A DNA stretch of 14,092 bases, from positions 134,660 through 148,751 of the forward strand of contig MU646444.1 in NCBI GenBank assembly GCA_026770585.1. Direction: 5' to 3'. This document shows positions 7,025-12,493 of this stretch, piece after piece. This DNA comes from Baffinella frigidus. Its lineage: Eukaryota; Cryptophyceae; Cryptomonadales; Baffinellaceae. How positions within the stretch are numbered: the first letter of the stretch is position 1; each line of letters starts with the position of its first letter. The notes under the pieces are model-generated. The model had not been told where the DNA came from and did no database searches. It saw only the letters and a list, made by a program, of their open reading frames with translations. Made by a program: the position numbers and the translations under genes.

Positions 7025-7203
7025 CCACACGAGGCTACCCAGGCGAACAGAATAAAACGGACTTTTAAAGTTTTGTGGGCAAATGATCACGTTTCCGCCC
7101 GCTGAGCGGTCGGACGTGTGTAAAGTCGCTGCTTTTCAGCTGAAAATTACTACACACGTTTACAATCGACATTTATTCTGTTCGCATAGGTAGCCTCGTG
7201 TGG
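7025..7203. mobile_element. 179-bp foldback with a half core
   Basis: 32-bp outer arms: CCACACGAGGCTACCCAGG... at 7025-7056 and the inverse at 7172-7203, with two mismatches. The inside holds GAAAATTACTACACACG, only one half of the core seen in other hairpins, and the dyad TTTTCAGCTGAAAA. Confidence 0.75.
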
Positions 7204-7366
7204 AGAGGTAGACCCCCTCTGCTGCAAAACCCTCTGCTCACGCCCTCCCCAGGCAGAGCTAGACCCTTATCCGGAGGGGAGGGCGGTGAGTACTAAAAAG
7301 AAGAAGAGAAGGTTAGTCAACCATACCGGGTCGGAGCGGAGGGCAGAGAAGTTTAGTCAACCATAC
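7204..7366. repeat. CCGGGTCGGAGCGGAGGGC tail repeats
   Basis: GTTAGTCAACCATACCGGGT and CGGAGCGGAGGGCAGAG match copies near 2202 and 2356. The family A element at 7367 appears to be inserted at a second GTCAACCATAC. Confidence 0.6.
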
Positions 7367-7506
7367 TTATCCGGGGAAACCTATTTTTCTGTCATTTGAT
7401 GGCAACGAAAATTACCACACAATTCGTTCTTATTAGTCATATAAAAGAATCTGTGTAGTAATTTTCATTGCCATCAAATGAAAGAAAAATAGGTTTCCCC
7501 GGATAA
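7367..7506. mobile_element. 140-bp foldback element, family A copy 2
   Basis: Same ends (TTATCCGGGG ... CCCCGGATAA), same 140-bp length and the same core position as copies 1 and 3. The flanks ATAC and AAGC do not match, so the target duplication has been lost or the flank rearranged. Confidence 0.86.
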
Positions 7507-7667
7507 AAGCGCGTCAACGCGACCGAGCACCCCGAGCAGGAGCAGCACCTCCACACGGTACGTCCAAACTGAATCAAACTGAATCAAATTGAATCACCCC
7601 CCTCTGCTCACCCGAGAGCGCTCTCCGCATCAGCGTGTCCTCCTCGCTCTGTCTCTGTCGATTTCAG

Positions 7668-7957
7668 CTCCCGATTCCCCCCTGGTGTCGGAGGGAGAGA
7701 GTACCGGGCAGAAAGAAAAGGTCCCTGCCGAAAGTCATCTACTGGCAAAGTTGACGGCCGCGGGTGTACTTTTCGCTGCGGGCATTTACATTAAATCGGG
7801 TTCCTTGCTCCCCGCATTCAGGTGGGATAACGGCACGGAGACAAAGAAACATCACGAGAAAACTTTGAGGACCCGCCATCTGTCTCTTTTTCCACGTGTT
7901 CCATTTACCACTGGAAATACAGGACCAGCGAACCTCACGCACGCACCCCGTATTTAG
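7668..7957 (+). CDS. Exon-like frame with WDNGTE module, copy 2
   Basis: A pyrimidine-rich tract ending GATTTCAG (7661-7667) is followed by an open frame that runs to a TAG at 7955-7957. It reads through LTAAGVLFAAGIYI, a short hydrophobic stretch, and then FRWDNGTE at about 7817-7840. The module itself (GTGGGATAACGGCACGGAG, 7822-7840) follows its own acceptor-like CCCCGCATTCAG. It matches 7998 and 8224 with one change in 19 bases, GAT for GAC, which is silent in this frame. Similarity stops after the Glu codon. Either a spliced exon or a fragment of one; no family is recognised with confidence. Confidence 0.3.
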
Positions 7958-7997
7958 GCGGGGGAAAATAATTTAAATTAAACTAAATGAAATCCAG

Positions 7998-8076
7998 GTG
8001 GGACAACGGGACGGAGGACCGGTGCCTCTTCACCGGGCAGCAGAAGGACTTCTTCTGTGCTATGTTGGGGGTGTAA
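7998..8076 (+). CDS. Exon-like module copy 3, WDNGTEDRCLFTGQQ
   Basis: After CAG (7995-7997) the frame G|TGG-GAC-AAC-GGG reads WDNGTEDRCLFTGQQKDF, then diverges and stops at TAA 8074-8076. Over the 18 codons shared with copy 4 there are four base differences, all at third positions: GGG/GGC, ACC/ACG and GGG/GGT are silent, and AAG/AAC is Lys/Asn. That is the pattern left by selection on protein. The upstream DNA is AT-rich (AATTTAAATTAAAC) with no good pyrimidine tract, so this copy may be a duplicated exon that is no longer spliced. Confidence 0.4.
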
Positions 8077-8079
8077 TAT

Positions 8080-8136
8080 GCTATCTTAGCATCGCCATAG
8101 CTGTATCATAGCACACCCACCCACCCCTAAGATAGC
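8080..8136. repeat. Hairpin GCTATCTTAG
   Basis: GCTATCTTAG (8080-8089) and CTAAGATAGC (8127-8136) form 10-bp perfect arms with GTGTGC/GCACAC-like DNA inside. TATGCTATGTTAGGCAT and GTAAGATAGCATA at about 8849-8886 form a similar hairpin. Confidence 0.55.
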
Positions 8137-8223
8137 GCACAAGCGTTTCAAATTAAATCAAACGCGTTTCGGATTAAATCAAATGCGTTTTAAATTAAAT
8201 TAAATTAAACCAAACCAAACCAG

Positions 8224-8308
8224 GTGGGACAACGGCACGGAGGACCGGTGCCTCTTCACGGGTCAGCAGAACGACTTCTACCTCGTCACGTGCCCCCCGG
8301 GGTTATGA
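8224..8308 (+). CDS. Exon-like module copy 4, ends in a stop
   Basis: After CAG (8221-8223) the frame reads WDNGTEDRCLFTGQQNDF, then YLVTCPPGL and TGA at 8306-8308, so it could be a terminal exon. Two Cys residues are present. Third-position-only differences from copy 3 support a coding past. The preceding tract is a degenerate AAATTAAATCAAA/CCAAACCAAACC repeat. A related string, CTCGTCACGTTACCCCCGGG, appears at 13685 and reads L-V-T-L-P-P-G in one frame. Function unknown. Confidence 0.4.
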
Positions 8309-8634
8309 GCCCTCCCCACCGGCCTCGAGTGGACCCCAGGGTATATTTGGCAACTTAAGATCACGTTGCCCACAAAACCGCGAGGATTCCTCGCGGTCGT
8401 GATGAATGATTTCTGGTACAAAAAAGTCGTAAAAGTATTGTAGTAGTGCAAATCTGTCAACTTTTGAGATCGAGGGTTATTCAACGATTTGACCCCTACT
8501 CAGCTCCAGGCAGGTCCGCGAACAGACTAACCACAGGGCGGCAAAAGTTGACGGTTATAATACCAGGATTATCGACTTTTGCCGTTGTTCCCTTCTTGCC
8601 CGTGGCCAACAGATGTGAAAACCGCTCTAACACC
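8309..8634. other. Spacer with an inverted CAAAAGTTGAC pair
   Basis: GTCAACTTTTG at about 8453 and CAAAAGTTGAC at about 8541 face each other, and the second also pairs with CGACTTTTGCCG near 8575. AAATCTGTCAACTTTTGAG resembles the 114-bp unit. No gene seen. Confidence 0.4.
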
Positions 8635-8783
8635 GATCTCATCCGGGCGGGTATTTATGATAAATACGCCACGGCAACGAAAATTACTACACAAATGTTT
8701 TAATAACTACTAGTATGATCGATGCGTGTAGTAAATTTCGTTGCCTTTGCGTATTTATCATAAATACTCACCGCGATGAGATC
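8635..8783. mobile_element. 149-bp foldback, family D copy 1
   Basis: Ends GATCTCATCCGGGCGG and, inverted, CCGCGATGAGATC. Next in each arm is the short dyad GTATTTATGATAAATAC or its inverse. The centre (8673-8745) is the shared 72-bp core with GGCAACGAAAATTACTACAC. Related outer arms occur at 8994-9214 and 11590-11756. Confidence 0.8.
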
Positions 8784-8796
8784 TGTACGTCAAGTT

Positions 8797-8922
8797 AATT
8801 TCGGAACATACTGGAATCAGTCGCGTATCTCAGGGCTTCGAGTTTATATGCTATGTTAGGCATAACACCCAGACGTAAGATAGCATAAGAGCGCCACCGA
8901 TTCAGTTGTGTTCCGAGATTGA
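8797..8922. mobile_element. Imperfect foldback
   Basis: TTTCGGAACATACTGGAATC faces GATTCAGTTGTGTTCCGAGA. Inside is a second dyad built on TATGCTATGTTAGGCAT and TAAGATAGCATA. Arms have about 25 percent mismatches, so this looks older than the others. Confidence 0.6.
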
Positions 8923-8993
8923 AATAAAGCGCGCTCTGGAAATGCTAAGCTGTGCAGGGAAATGCTAAGTTGAACACCAGCGGGAGCACTGGT

Positions 8994-9214
8994 CGATTTC
9001 ATCCGGACGAGTATTCAAGTTGAATACTGGGCTACCGTAGGCCGAGACTTTTTGGTCCTAGGATCCCTCGGCCTACGGTAGGAGGTCCTAGACCAGATCG
9101 GCCAACGAAAATTACTACACACAGGTTTTACTATCACTTGTCTGAATCAATTGGGTAGTAGTTTTCGTTGACAGATCGTCCGGATCGGATTCAACTTGAA
9201 CACTCGGCAGGATT
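8994..9214. mobile_element. Composite foldback, family D copy 2
   Basis: Outer arms start ATTTCATCCGGACGAG and contain the dyad GTATTCAAGTTGAATAC (inverse and diverged on the right). Inside the left half lies the CCTACGG module (9035-9090, CCGTAGGCCGAGACTTTTTG), and the 72-bp core (9101-9171) sits next to it. So three modules known from other hairpins are combined in one element of about 220 bp. Confidence 0.75.
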
Positions 9215-9216
9215 GC

Positions 9217-9406
9217 CACTCGAGAATGCTAGACGGGCCTATTTATATGTGGAGTTGTAGATATTTGTACCAGGATAAGGTATTCCAACTTCGTGACTGG
9301 CCAATATATGGCTAGTAACGTGACCAATCAACGAAAGTTACTACACAAATGCCCACTTTTTAAAGCACCCTGGTTTGAAATAGGCCCCGCTAGCGTTCTC
9401 GTGTGG
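9217..9406 (+). mobile_element. MITE family C copy 2
   Basis: TIRs of about 28 bp: CCACTCGAGAATGCTAGACG at the left and, inverted, CCACACGAGAACGCTAGCGG at the right, both continuing into GGCCTATTT. It holds GTACCAGGATAAGG and half of the core (TCAACGAAAGTTACTACACA). Positions 9241-9373 are identical, base for base, to the reverse complement of 11901-12033. Confidence 0.85.
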
Positions 9407-9461
9407 TAGATTGCGCGCTTTGGAAAGGCTAGTTTGTACCAGCGGGGGGACCGATTCAGTA

Positions 9462-9697
9462 TTGTAGATTTCGGGTCCGCGCGCATTTTTTTGAGATCAG
9501 GTCGGGGGATCGCGGAACGAAAAAACGTGAAAATGATTCGTTGTGTGTCATCATGTGGGTGGGGGTCGCGATCTTGTCATCAAATCCATGCGTAAGATAT
9601 CATAAAACTACAGATGGGCGTAAAAATCTCCGCTATTCTTCCATTTTTTTAGATCCCCCGACCCGAAGTGAAATCCGCGCGGACCCGAAATCTACAA
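9462..9697. mobile_element. 236-bp MITE with TA target duplication, family B copy 2
   Basis: TIRs TTGTAGATTTCGGGTCCGCG and the inverse are flanked by TA at 9460-9461 and 9698-9699. The inside matches 1575-1809 except near 9537-9556. In the two copies the TIR base after CGGG differs (A versus T), and in each copy both ends carry the same pair, so the arms have changed together. Confidence 0.9.
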
Positions 9698-9772
9698 TAC
9701 CCCCCCGTGATACAAACTAGCCCTGCCCAACCGAGCAATGCAGGCGACCTGTGGGGGCTGGGACCTGCATAG

Positions 9773-9927
9773 GCTAACGGCCTGACAAAGGGGGTAGTTA
9801 GGCATACGGCATTGCCTAGGACCTCCTACCGTAGGCCGAGGGATCCTAGGACCAAAAAGTCTCGGCCTACGGTAGGAGGTCCTAGGCAATGCCGTAGGCC
9901 TAACTACCCCATTTTCAGGCCGTTGCC
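9773..9927. mobile_element. 155-bp foldback with the CCTACGG module
   Basis: Outer arms AACGGCCTGA and GGGGTAGTTAGGC face GCCTAACTACCCC and TCAGGCCGTT. Inside, ACGGCATTGCCTAGGACC and its inverse enclose CCGTAGGCCGAGGGATCC plus TAGGACCAAAAAGTC, the same tip as 9035-9082 but in the opposite direction. The minus-strand frame across it is a shadow. Confidence 0.82.
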
Positions 9928-10002
9928 CTATTAACCTGAACCGCCCTCCCGCGCTGTCCCGTCCATAGTCCTCCTTTACCCTCGCATCAATCCACCGTCC
10001 CG

Positions 10003-10071
10003 ACTCCAACTGACCCCCCCTTCACCGTACAACTGACCCCCCCTCCCGACTCGAACTGACCCCCCCTCCCT
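10003..10071 (+). repeat. CAACTGACCCCCCC minisatellite
   Basis: Three or four units of (C/G)AACTGACCCCCCCTYC with spacer variants. The run is pyrimidine-rich and leads straight into the acceptor-like TTCGCAG at 10071-10077. Confidence 0.65.
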
Positions 10072-10077
10072 TCGCAG

Positions 10078-10120
10078 CTACGTGAAAAGAGCGCCTGTCT
10101 CCAACCCTCCGACCCCCCAG
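10078..10120 (+). CDS. 43-nt exon-like piece, copy 1
   Basis: Bordered by a pyrimidine tract plus TTCGCAG on the left and CAG|GTGCGT on the right. One frame reads YVKRAPVSNPPTPQ. The downstream copy at 10387-10429 has the same borders and differs at two bases only (AAA/AAG and ACC/ACT), both silent in this frame but changing Lys/Glu and Pro/Ser in the alternative one. This supports a duplicated coding exon. No domain can be named from 14 residues. What follows is telomere-like DNA that would be the intron. Confidence 0.4.
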
Positions 10121-10265
10121 GTGCGTCCCCCTGTGCGGTGTAGGGTCTGCGGTGTAGGGTGTAGGGTTCAGGGTTTAGGGTTTAGATGCTTAGGGTGTAG
10201 GGTGTAGGGTGTAGGGTTCAGATGCTGAGGGTGTAGGGTGTAGGGTGTAGGGTGTGGGGTTTAGG
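10121..10265 (+). repeat. Telomere-like array GTGTAGG/GTTCAGG/GTTTAGG
   Basis: Degenerate 7-mers GGGTGTA, GGGTTCA and GGGTTTA with an interspersed GATGCTTA/GATGCTGA. G-runs are regularly spaced, so G-quadruplex formation on the + strand is likely. It lies directly after a GT donor-like site. Confidence 0.85.
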
Positions 10266-10358
10266 GGTGCGTGACCAACCCTCGTGCTTATCCTAGTGCA
10301 CTGCGTACCTCGTTTCTAAGTTGACAGATTCTGTAGGTGAATTGACTTTTACAAAATC
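10266..10358 (+). repeat. 93-bp direct repeat copy 1
   Basis: GTGACCAACCCTCGTGCTTA through GTAGGTGAATTGACTTTTAC is repeated at 10791-10882 with very few changes. Together with the exon-like copies it shows that a block of exon, telomere-like array and this segment was duplicated in tandem. Confidence 0.88.
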
Positions 10359-10386
10359 TCTGGCCTGCCCCCCCCCCCGTACGCAG

Positions 10387-10429
10387 CTACGTGAAGAGAG
10401 CGCCTGTCTCCAACCCTCCGACTCCCCAG
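10387..10429 (+). CDS. 43-nt exon-like piece, copy 2
   Basis: Same 43-nt length as 10078-10120, same left border (poly-C then GTACGCAG) and same right border (CCCCAG|GTGCGT). It reads YVKRAPVSNPPTPQ with two silent differences. The equal length, phase (one base plus 14 codons) and splice-like borders in both copies make a chance similarity unlikely. Either two exons of one gene or an exon and its non-functional duplicate. Confidence 0.4.
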
Positions 10430-10790
10430 GTGCGTCCCCTGTGCGGTGTAGGGTTTGCGGTGTAGGGTGTAGGGTTCAGGGTTTAGGGCTCAGATGCTTA
10501 GGGTGCAGGGTTCAGGGTTAAGGATTCAGATGCTGAGGGTGTAGGGTGTAGGGTTCAGGGTTCAGATGCTGAGGGTGTAGGGTTCAGGGTTTAGGGTTCA
10601 GATGCTTAGGGTGCAGGGTTCAGGGTTAAGGATTCAGATGCTTAGGGTGTAGGGTTCAGGGTTAAGGATTCAGATGCTTAGGGTGTGGGGCTCAGGGTTT
10701 AGGGTTCAAATGCTGAGGGTGTAGGGTTCAGGGTTGAGAGTTCAAATACTGAGGGTGTAGGGTGTAGGGTGTAGGGTTTGGGGTTTAGGG
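10430..10790 (+). repeat. Long degenerate telomere-like array
   Basis: About 360 bp of GGGTGTA/GGGTTCA/GGGTTTA 7-mers. A higher-order unit of about 42 bp ends in TTCAGATGCTTA or GATGCTGA. It is the expanded counterpart of 10121-10265. Confidence 0.88.
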
Positions 10791-10882
10791 ACGCGTGACC
10801 AACCCTCGTGCTTATCCTAGTGCACTGCGTACCTCGTTTCTAAGTTGACAGATTCTGTAGGTGAATTGACTTCTACAAAAAT
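10791..10882 (+). repeat. 93-bp direct repeat copy 2
   Basis: Second copy of 10266-10358, with CGTGACCAACCCTCGTGC and TCTGTAGGTGAATTGACTT. Confidence 0.88.
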
Positions 10883-11057
10883 CTGACCCTCGTGCTTATC
10901 CTAGTGCCAGGATGGCTTATCCTGGTGCCAGGATGGCACCTTTCCAAAGCGCCCCATGGGGTATAAGCATATACCCCATAGCATAGGGGTCGACTCTCGT
11001 ACGGAATCCTGCTGGATGAGGTCCAGGCTTGGTGCAGTACCTGCCATGTTTTGCAGT
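10883..11057. other. Spacer with a small tandem and a hairpin
   Basis: CTTATCCTGGTGCCAGGATGG-type units are repeated near 10893-10935. ATGGGGTATA-AGCA-TATACCCCAT (10956-10979) is a perfect 10-bp hairpin. No gene seen, although TGTTTTGCAG at 11047-11056 could be an acceptor. Confidence 0.45.
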
Positions 11058-11090
11058 TCAGGGTTCAGGGTTCAGGGTGTAGGGTTCAGG
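11058..11090 (+). repeat. Short telomere-like tract
   Basis: TTCAGGGTTCAGGGTTCAGGG followed by GTGTAGGGTTCAGGG; it precedes duplicated block T. Confidence 0.8.
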
Positions 11091-11149
11091 GGGCTGACAG
11101 TGAACGAACACCACGCGGCCCTGCGCCGGAGATCTCGCGCAGCTCCCCA
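11091..11149 (+). repeat. Duplicated block T, copy 1 (exon-like)
   Basis: GGGCTGACAGTGAACGAACA through GATCTCGCGCAGCTCCCCA is identical to 11346-11404, a 255-bp offset. In one frame it reads LTVNEHHAALRRRSRAAP. Each copy follows a telomere-like tract. It may be another exon trapped in telomere-like DNA, but with no differences between copies selection cannot be judged. Confidence 0.6.
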
Positions 11150-11157
11150 CCGCTCAA

Positions 11158-11238
11158 GCACCACCAACCCTCCCGATTGGACCAAACCGTCGATTGTAGA
11201 TTGTAGATCTACGCTTCCAGAAAACCCGGATCCGGGGT
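11158..11238 (-). repeat. Repeat X copy 1
   Basis: CACCAACCCTCCCGATTGG, ACCAAACCGTCGATT and GGATCCGGGGTCTC. Related copies are at 11491-11582 (same direction) and 11771-11838 and 13166-13247 (opposite direction). Confidence 0.65.
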
Positions 11239-11318
11239 CTCTCCCTCAACCCTAGACCCTCGACCCTAAACCCTCAACTCTGAACGCGCTCCTCGTAGAG
11301 CAGGTACGCCGAGCGCGG
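11239..11318. repeat. Telomere-like CCCTAGA/CCCTCGA tract
   Basis: AACCCTAGACCCTCGACCC, TAAACCCTCAACTCTGAACG: decaying CCCTAAA-type units. Confidence 0.6.
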
Positions 11319-11346
11319 TTTAGGGTTTAGGGTTTAGGGTTTAGGG
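11319..11346 (+). repeat. Interstitial telomere repeat, four TTTAGGG
   Basis: Four perfect TTTAGGG units. This is the plant/green-algal type telomere unit (also found in some other algae and protists). Its four G-runs satisfy the simple G-quadruplex pattern. Confidence 0.95.
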
Positions 11347-11404
11347 GGCTGACAGTGAACGAACACCACGCGGCCCTGCGCCGGAGATCTCGCGCAGCTC
11401 CCCA
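11347..11404 (+). repeat. Duplicated block T, copy 2 (exon-like)
   Basis: Identical to copy 1 through AGCTCCCCA. Beyond it, copy 2 gains about 85 bp including a CA microsatellite before similarity to copy 1 resumes in repeat X. Confidence 0.6.
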
Positions 11405-11440
11405 TCTCCCGATAGCCTTGCATTATGTCCTCTCAACACT

Positions 11441-11445
11441 CACGC

Positions 11446-11488
<43 letters not shown>
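11441..11488. repeat. CA microsatellite
   Basis: CACGCACACG followed by about 18 CA dinucleotides. The His/Thr-rich open frame over it is a by-product. Confidence 0.95.
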
Positions 11489-11490
<2 letters not shown>

Positions 11491-11582
11491 GAGGCCACCA
11501 ACCCTCCCGATTGGACCAAATCGTCGATTCTAGCTGGTAGATTTACCCTTGATTCACCCTTGCAGAGACCCCAGATCCGGGG
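11491..11582 (-). repeat. Repeat X copy 2
   Basis: Shares CCACCAACCCTCCCGATTGG, GTAGATTTACCCTTG and TGCAGAGACCCCAGATCC with the foldback arm at 13242-13304, so it is a non-palindromic relative of that foldback. Confidence 0.7.
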
Positions 11583-11589
11583 TCTGTGT

Positions 11590-11756
11590 GATCTAATCCC
11601 GCCGAGTATTCATAATGAATACGATTTTGGTGTATCTTGAGGGTAGAAATAAGACAGTCGTCTATCTAGACTTCATTTAGAGCCTCAAGATACACCAAAA
11701 TCGAATCGGAGATCCCCGAAATCGTATTCATTATGAATACTCGTCCGGATGAGATC
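11590..11756. mobile_element. 167-bp foldback, family D copy 3
   Basis: Ends GATCTAATCCCGCCGAG and, inverted, GATCTCATCCGGACGAG, next to the dyad GTATTCATAATGAATAC. The centre is a different hairpin, CGATTTTGGTGTATCTTGAG and its inverse, with no ACTACACA core. The right arm has 17 extra bases (AATCGGAGATCCCCGAA). Confidence 0.82.
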
Positions 11757-11770
11757 CGCGGATCTCGCGC

Positions 11771-11838
11771 AGCCGTCTCTGCAAGGGCAAATCTCAAAGT
11801 GTAAAATCGATGGTTTGATCCAACCGGGAGGGTTGGTG
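11771..11838 (+). repeat. Repeat X copy 3
   Basis: CGTCTCTGCAAGGGCAAATC, AAAATCGATGGTTTGATCC and AACCGGGAGGGTTGGTGG. It matches the left arm and loop of the foldback at 13141-13304 but lacks the second arm. Confidence 0.75.
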
Positions 11839-11898
11839 GCAGCCCTCCCCACCGACAGCCTGCCTGGCCGCCACGAACGCGCTCACTACGTAGTGGGC

Positions 11899-12057
11899 AA
11901 CCAGGGTGCTTTAAAAAGTGGGCATTTGTGTAGTAACTTTCGTTGATTGGTCACGTTACTAGCCATATATTGGCCAGTCACGAAGTTGGAATACCTTATC
12001 CTGGTACAAATATCTACAACTCCACATATAAATAGGCCCCTCTAGCGCTGATCACAC
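11899..12057 (-). mobile_element. MITE family C copy 3, inverted, truncated
   Basis: 11901-12033 is the exact reverse complement of 9241-9373. The end at 12034-12057 is a related but altered TIR (GGCCCCTCTAGCGCTGATCA). The other TIR is missing: similarity stops at CCAGGG near 11900. Confidence 0.88.
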
Positions 12058-12259
12058 AGCCCTCCCCCCGCGCGCGCGGGAGGCTTCTCGCCTAACAAAA
12101 CCGGCAACACGACAAACAACCGGCATGGAAATTGGCTGGGGAATATGGCAGGGGTTGTACCACGGCGGCAGCTAATCCAGCAGGGTTGGTGCTCACGCGT
12201 TTCTCACCCCTAACCCCTAACCCCTAAAACCTAACCCCGAAACTCTCTCTCCGCCGCAG
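12058..12259. other. Spacer with GC hairpin and telomere-like tract
   Basis: CCCGCGCGCGCGGG near 12067 is a perfect palindrome. A short frame reads MEIGWGIWQGLYHGGS and stops. CCCCTAACCCCTAACCCCTA near 12207 is telomere-like and leads into CTCTCTCTCCGCCGCAG, a good acceptor-like tract. Confidence 0.45.
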
Positions 12260-12335
12260 ATCGCACCAGCCTCACCGCCGCTGATCAGACAGCAATCTCC
12301 CACAAGCGGCACCTCACCCCTCTCAGGGCCCTCGG
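12260..12335 (+). CDS. 76-nt exon-like piece
   Basis: Left border is a pyrimidine tract plus CCGCAG, and right border is CGG|GTAAAA. Two frames are open. The more protein-like one reads RTSLTAADQTAISHKRHLTP and RALG, with a helix-like amphipathic pattern; the other is Ser/Pro-rich. Telomere-like CCCCTAA/CCCTAAA DNA lies on both sides, as with the exon-like pieces at 10078 and 10387, so it may be another exon between telomere-like introns. No domain is recognised. Confidence 0.3.
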
Positions 12336-12493
12336 GTAAAAACCCTAAACCCTCACCCCCCAAGCCCTACAACCTTTCCTTGTTTTCCTTTTACCCCCCT
12401 CATGAACCCTAGACCCTAGACCCTAGACCCCAAACTCCAAACACCACACCCCACACCCCAAACCCCACACCCCAAACCCCACACCCCAAACCG
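12336..12493. repeat. Telomere-like arrays CCCTAGA and CCCCAAA/CCCCACA
   Basis: AACCCTAAACCCTC, then CCCTAGACCCTAGACCCTAG, then alternating ACCCCACACCCCAAACCCC. The sequence follows a GTAAAA donor-like site. Confidence 0.85.

Noticed and set aside
10121-10790. True chromosome end
   Set aside because: The units are degenerate and mixed, with unique DNA on both sides; the array is internal.
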